Positions 50,436 to 51,811 of a DNA stretch of 51,811 nt are shown here, one piece after another (within the stretch, counting starts at the first letter, position 1; every line of letters starts with the position of its first letter). The position numbers and the translations under genes are program-made. The stretch comes from Cenarchaeum sp. SB0675_bin_21. GTDB lineage: Archaea; Thermoproteota; Nitrososphaeria; Nitrososphaerales; Nitrosopumilaceae. The stretch lies in NCBI GenBank assembly GCA_009843815.1, contig VYCS01000041.1, positions 1-51,811 on the forward strand. The letters are read 5' to 3'. Under the pieces are notes generated by a model. That model searched no databases, was not told the origin of the DNA, and worked only from the letters and a program-made list of their open reading frames with translations.

Positions 50436-50579
50436 TTGAGTCTCCTATCACTCTACATAGTTATTACAGCCTCTGAATTTGGTCATCAATTCAGGAAGGA
50501 TCTATTAAAAATGCCAGTACTGGCCTCCATCTCTGCCCTCGTATCTACAAAACTTTTGTTTGGACAAAAAGCGCCTTAA
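50436..50579 (+). CDS. possible small protein, 47 aa, TTG start
   Basis: An open frame begins with TTG at 50436, about 25 bases after an AT-rich box (TTTATTTATTAAATTTTA), and ends at 50579. It is moderately hydrophobic (LLSLYIVITASEF, VLASISALVSTKLLFG). The evidence is only frame and promoter-like spacing. Confidence 0.25.
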   Translation: MSLLSLYIVITASEFGHQFRKDLLKMPVLASISALVSTKLLFGQKAP

Positions 50580-50597
50580 AATATGTCATGATTAAAG

Positions 50598-50888
50598 ATG
50601 GGTGTGAGAGTAGATTTCTGCTTTCTGAGTATAATAATGGTATTTTTATATTACACAAGCATTATTCAATATATGGCTGTATCACAGGTGGTTGACAGTA
50701 ATAACATGATAACAGTGTCCAAAAACAGTATGGTCCCAGCTGTTGAAAAATTTCATCTTATACATTCGGAAAGTTTTGCATTACATGTTAATACACAAAA
50801 GTGTCATAATATGGATTTGTTAAGAGCCATACCATATGATTTTAATGGATATTGGTGGTTATTAGATACAATGAGGAGGTCGTATTGA
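50598..50888 (+). CDS. hypothetical protein, 96 aa, coupled to the MNT gene
   Basis: Begins with a hydrophobic stretch (FCFLSIIMVFLYYTSII), then a soluble part. No family. Its stop codon overlaps the ATG of the nucleotidyltransferase gene by one base, and a strong Shine-Dalgarno-like AGGAGG lies inside its end. So it is probably the first gene of a three-gene operon with MNT and HEPN. Codon use is A/T-richer than the core genes. Confidence 0.5.
   Translation: MGVRVDFCFLSIIMVFLYYTSIIQYMAVSQVVDSNNMITVSKNSMVPAVEKFHLIHSESFALHVNTQKCHNMDLLRAIPYDFNGYWWLLDTMRRSY
50874..50879 (+). promoter_or_regulatory. strong Shine-Dalgarno site for the MNT gene
   Basis: AGGAGG eight bases before the ATG at 50888. 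It decides that start and shows reinitiation inside the operon. Such clear sites are uncommon elsewhere in this window, where leaderless starts prevail. Confidence 0.7.
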
Positions 50889-51286
50889 TGGTAAATACCA
50901 AACAGCACTCCATGTATTCATATGGTAGCGTGGATGAAAATGGTAAAAAACGCACATCACAGGATTTTACAAGATTGGCAAGGCCGTTTATTGATAGAGC
51001 TGTTAATAAAATTATAAAAAAAAATAATCCCCAAAAAATTATATTATTTGGGTCGTATGCACGTGGTACCCCCAACTTTCACAGTGATGTTGATTTGTTG
51101 GTAGTATTAGATGAGGTGAAAGACCAAATTGATGATGTGGCAAGAATATTAGGTACAATTGACCCTGCAGGTATTGCAATAGATGTCATAGTTGTCGACC
51201 CAAAAGAGTTGGAGCGTGTAAAACACGACACAGGGTATGTATACTATTATGCGCTAAAAGAGGGTGTCATGCTATATGAGCGCTGA
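50888..51286 (+). CDS. MNT-type nucleotidyltransferase (minimal NTase)
   Basis: Pol beta-like minimal nucleotidyltransferase: GS at 55-56 in LFGSYARGTPNFHSD and the metal-binding pair D67-x-D69 in SDVDLLVV. These partner with HEPN proteins, and in MntA-HepT systems the NTase acts as antitoxin by AMPylating the toxin. 132 aa. The upstream ORF starting at 50852 is only a longer reading. The HEPN gene follows with an 11-base overlap. The A/T-rich end and pairing point to an accessory module. Confidence 0.8.
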   Translation: MVNTKQHSMYSYGSVDENGKKRTSQDFTRLARPFIDRAVNKIIKKNNPQKIILFGSYARGTPNFHSDVDLLVVLDEVKDQIDDVARILGTIDPAGIAIDVIVVDPKELERVKHDTGYVYYYALKEGVMLYER

Positions 51287-51671
51287 ATCAGCTAGAAAGT
51301 GGCTGCAATATGCTGAAGGTGACCTGAAAATGGCAACATATGCAGAGACCATCGGCGACATAAACAACATGAGACTCCATATTCAGCAATGTATTGAAAA
51401 ATCACTAAAAGCGGTGCTAATTTACGAGAACAGGGAGGTGCCGCACACACATAATCTGCTAGAGATATACGGTGCAATATCTTCCGATTGGTCAGTTAAG
51501 GATGTACCCTGTGATCTAAAGAGAATATCGACATGGGTCATTATTGGCAGATATCCGGTGTCATATGATGAGATACCCGCAGAGCCCGATGCAAAAACAA
51601 GCTTAGCTGAAGCACGCACTATACTATATGCTGTAAAATCTGAGATAAAAAGACGAGACAGCACACATTAA
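51276..51671 (+). CDS. HEPN domain protein
   Basis: The 131-aa helical protein (ESARKWLQYAEGDLKMATYA, HIQQCIEKSLKAVLIYENREVPHTHNLLEIYG) matches the HEPN fold. R53 with H59 fits an RX4-6H ribonuclease motif, so it may be a toxin. It overlaps the MNT gene by 11 bases. Neither activity is shown. The stretch 51672-51811 after it is AT-rich and without a gene. Confidence 0.78.
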   Translation: MSAESARKWLQYAEGDLKMATYAETIGDINNMRLHIQQCIEKSLKAVLIYENREVPHTHNLLEIYGAISSDWSVKDVPCDLKRISTWVIIGRYPVSYDEIPAEPDAKTSLAEARTILYAVKSEIKRRDSTH

Positions 51672-51811
51672 AAATTAAATGTAATCAAAAGTTGGAAAAT
51701 AGTTTTATGATTTTAATAGACTATATACGACCAAAATTACACAATATTAAAAACACAAAAGACAGTACAGTCATAAAGAGGTCCAGGTAAAATTTAAAAA
51801 CATATCTGAAT

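Noticed and set aside
1-51811. CRISPR arrays or rRNA genes
   Set aside because: No regularly spaced identical repeats with unique spacers and no rRNA-like conserved stretches were seen.
1-51811. Complete insertion sequence with transposase
   Set aside because: No transposase or integrase motif appears in any of the credible ORFs.

Overview
The window reads as a stretch of a thaumarchaeal (Nitrososphaerota) chromosome. The strongest evidence is gene content: a eukaryote-type topoisomerase IB (24044-25726), archaeal ribosomal proteins L21e and S8e, RpoF, a proteasome alpha subunit, aRF1, Sec61 beta, an archaeal ScpB-like protein, a CFI-box PQQ-type dehydrogenase, and a tRNA-Met interrupted by a non-canonical intron. 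Many starts have a TATA-like box about 25 bases before the start codon, as expected for leaderless archaeal transcripts. Base composition looks to be in the low to mid 40s % G+C by eye. No ammonia-oxidation genes are present, so lifestyle cannot be read from the window.

Layout. 1-2350: small unrecognised proteins, including two very short cysteine-rich ones. 2357-6627 (minus): Hjc resolvase, then DUF35, thiolase and an LLM-type reductase in tight overlap, then aRF1. 6660-9270: DsbA-like protein, sugar nucleotidyltransferase, a DUF922-like protein lacking its usual metal motif. 9489-11144: secreted matrixin-like protease. 11270-13746 (plus): information-processing operon L21e-RpoF-DUF655-KsgA-HemK with overlapping genes. 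13737-18059: isocitrate/isopropylmalate-type dehydrogenase, phosphoesterase, tRNA-Ser, a candidate structured RNA, a zinc-ribbon protein, tRNA-Arg, threonine synthase. 18164-21561: a 27-bp inverted repeat pair in front of a PQQ-type dehydrogenase, a TPR gene with a decayed TPR neighbour, and a frameshifted small gene. 21676-29644: a long unknown protein, a methyltransferase, intron-containing tRNA-Met, topoisomerase IB, SDR, a large helicase, TatA. 29941-34973: two diverged copies of one repeat around UbiE-like, proteasome alpha, a secreted protein and CorA, then homocitrate synthase. 35088-40894: a second frameshifted small gene, a UvrD-nuclease fusion, Sec61 beta, DUF2070, a PD-(D/E)XK protein. 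41092-49873: ABC-type solute-binding protein, Tsr3, small membrane proteins, a winged-helix regulator, aquaporin, two zinc dehydrogenases, ScpB, S8e, aspartate dehydrogenase. 49874-51811: AT-rich accessory end with 16-bp tandem repeats and an MNT-HEPN pair.

How genes connect. aRF1 carries the GGQ motif, and a HemK-type methyltransferase of the kind that methylates GGQ glutamine lies 7 kb away in the ribosomal operon. KsgA and Tsr3 modify small-subunit rRNA. Hjc, the UvrD-nuclease, the DUF1998-type helicase and topoisomerase IB form a DNA-repair and topology set. Homocitrate synthase and possibly the isocitrate/isopropylmalate-family dehydrogenase fit the alpha-aminoadipate lysine route. Thiolase with DUF35 fits acyl-CoA chemistry.

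The best leads for something new are the structured RNA after tRNA-Ser, the inverted repeat before the PQQ gene, the two-copy repeat at 29941 and 33574, the set of tiny Cys-rich proteins, and a DUF655 gene with no ordinary start codon. No single large undescribed system stood out.
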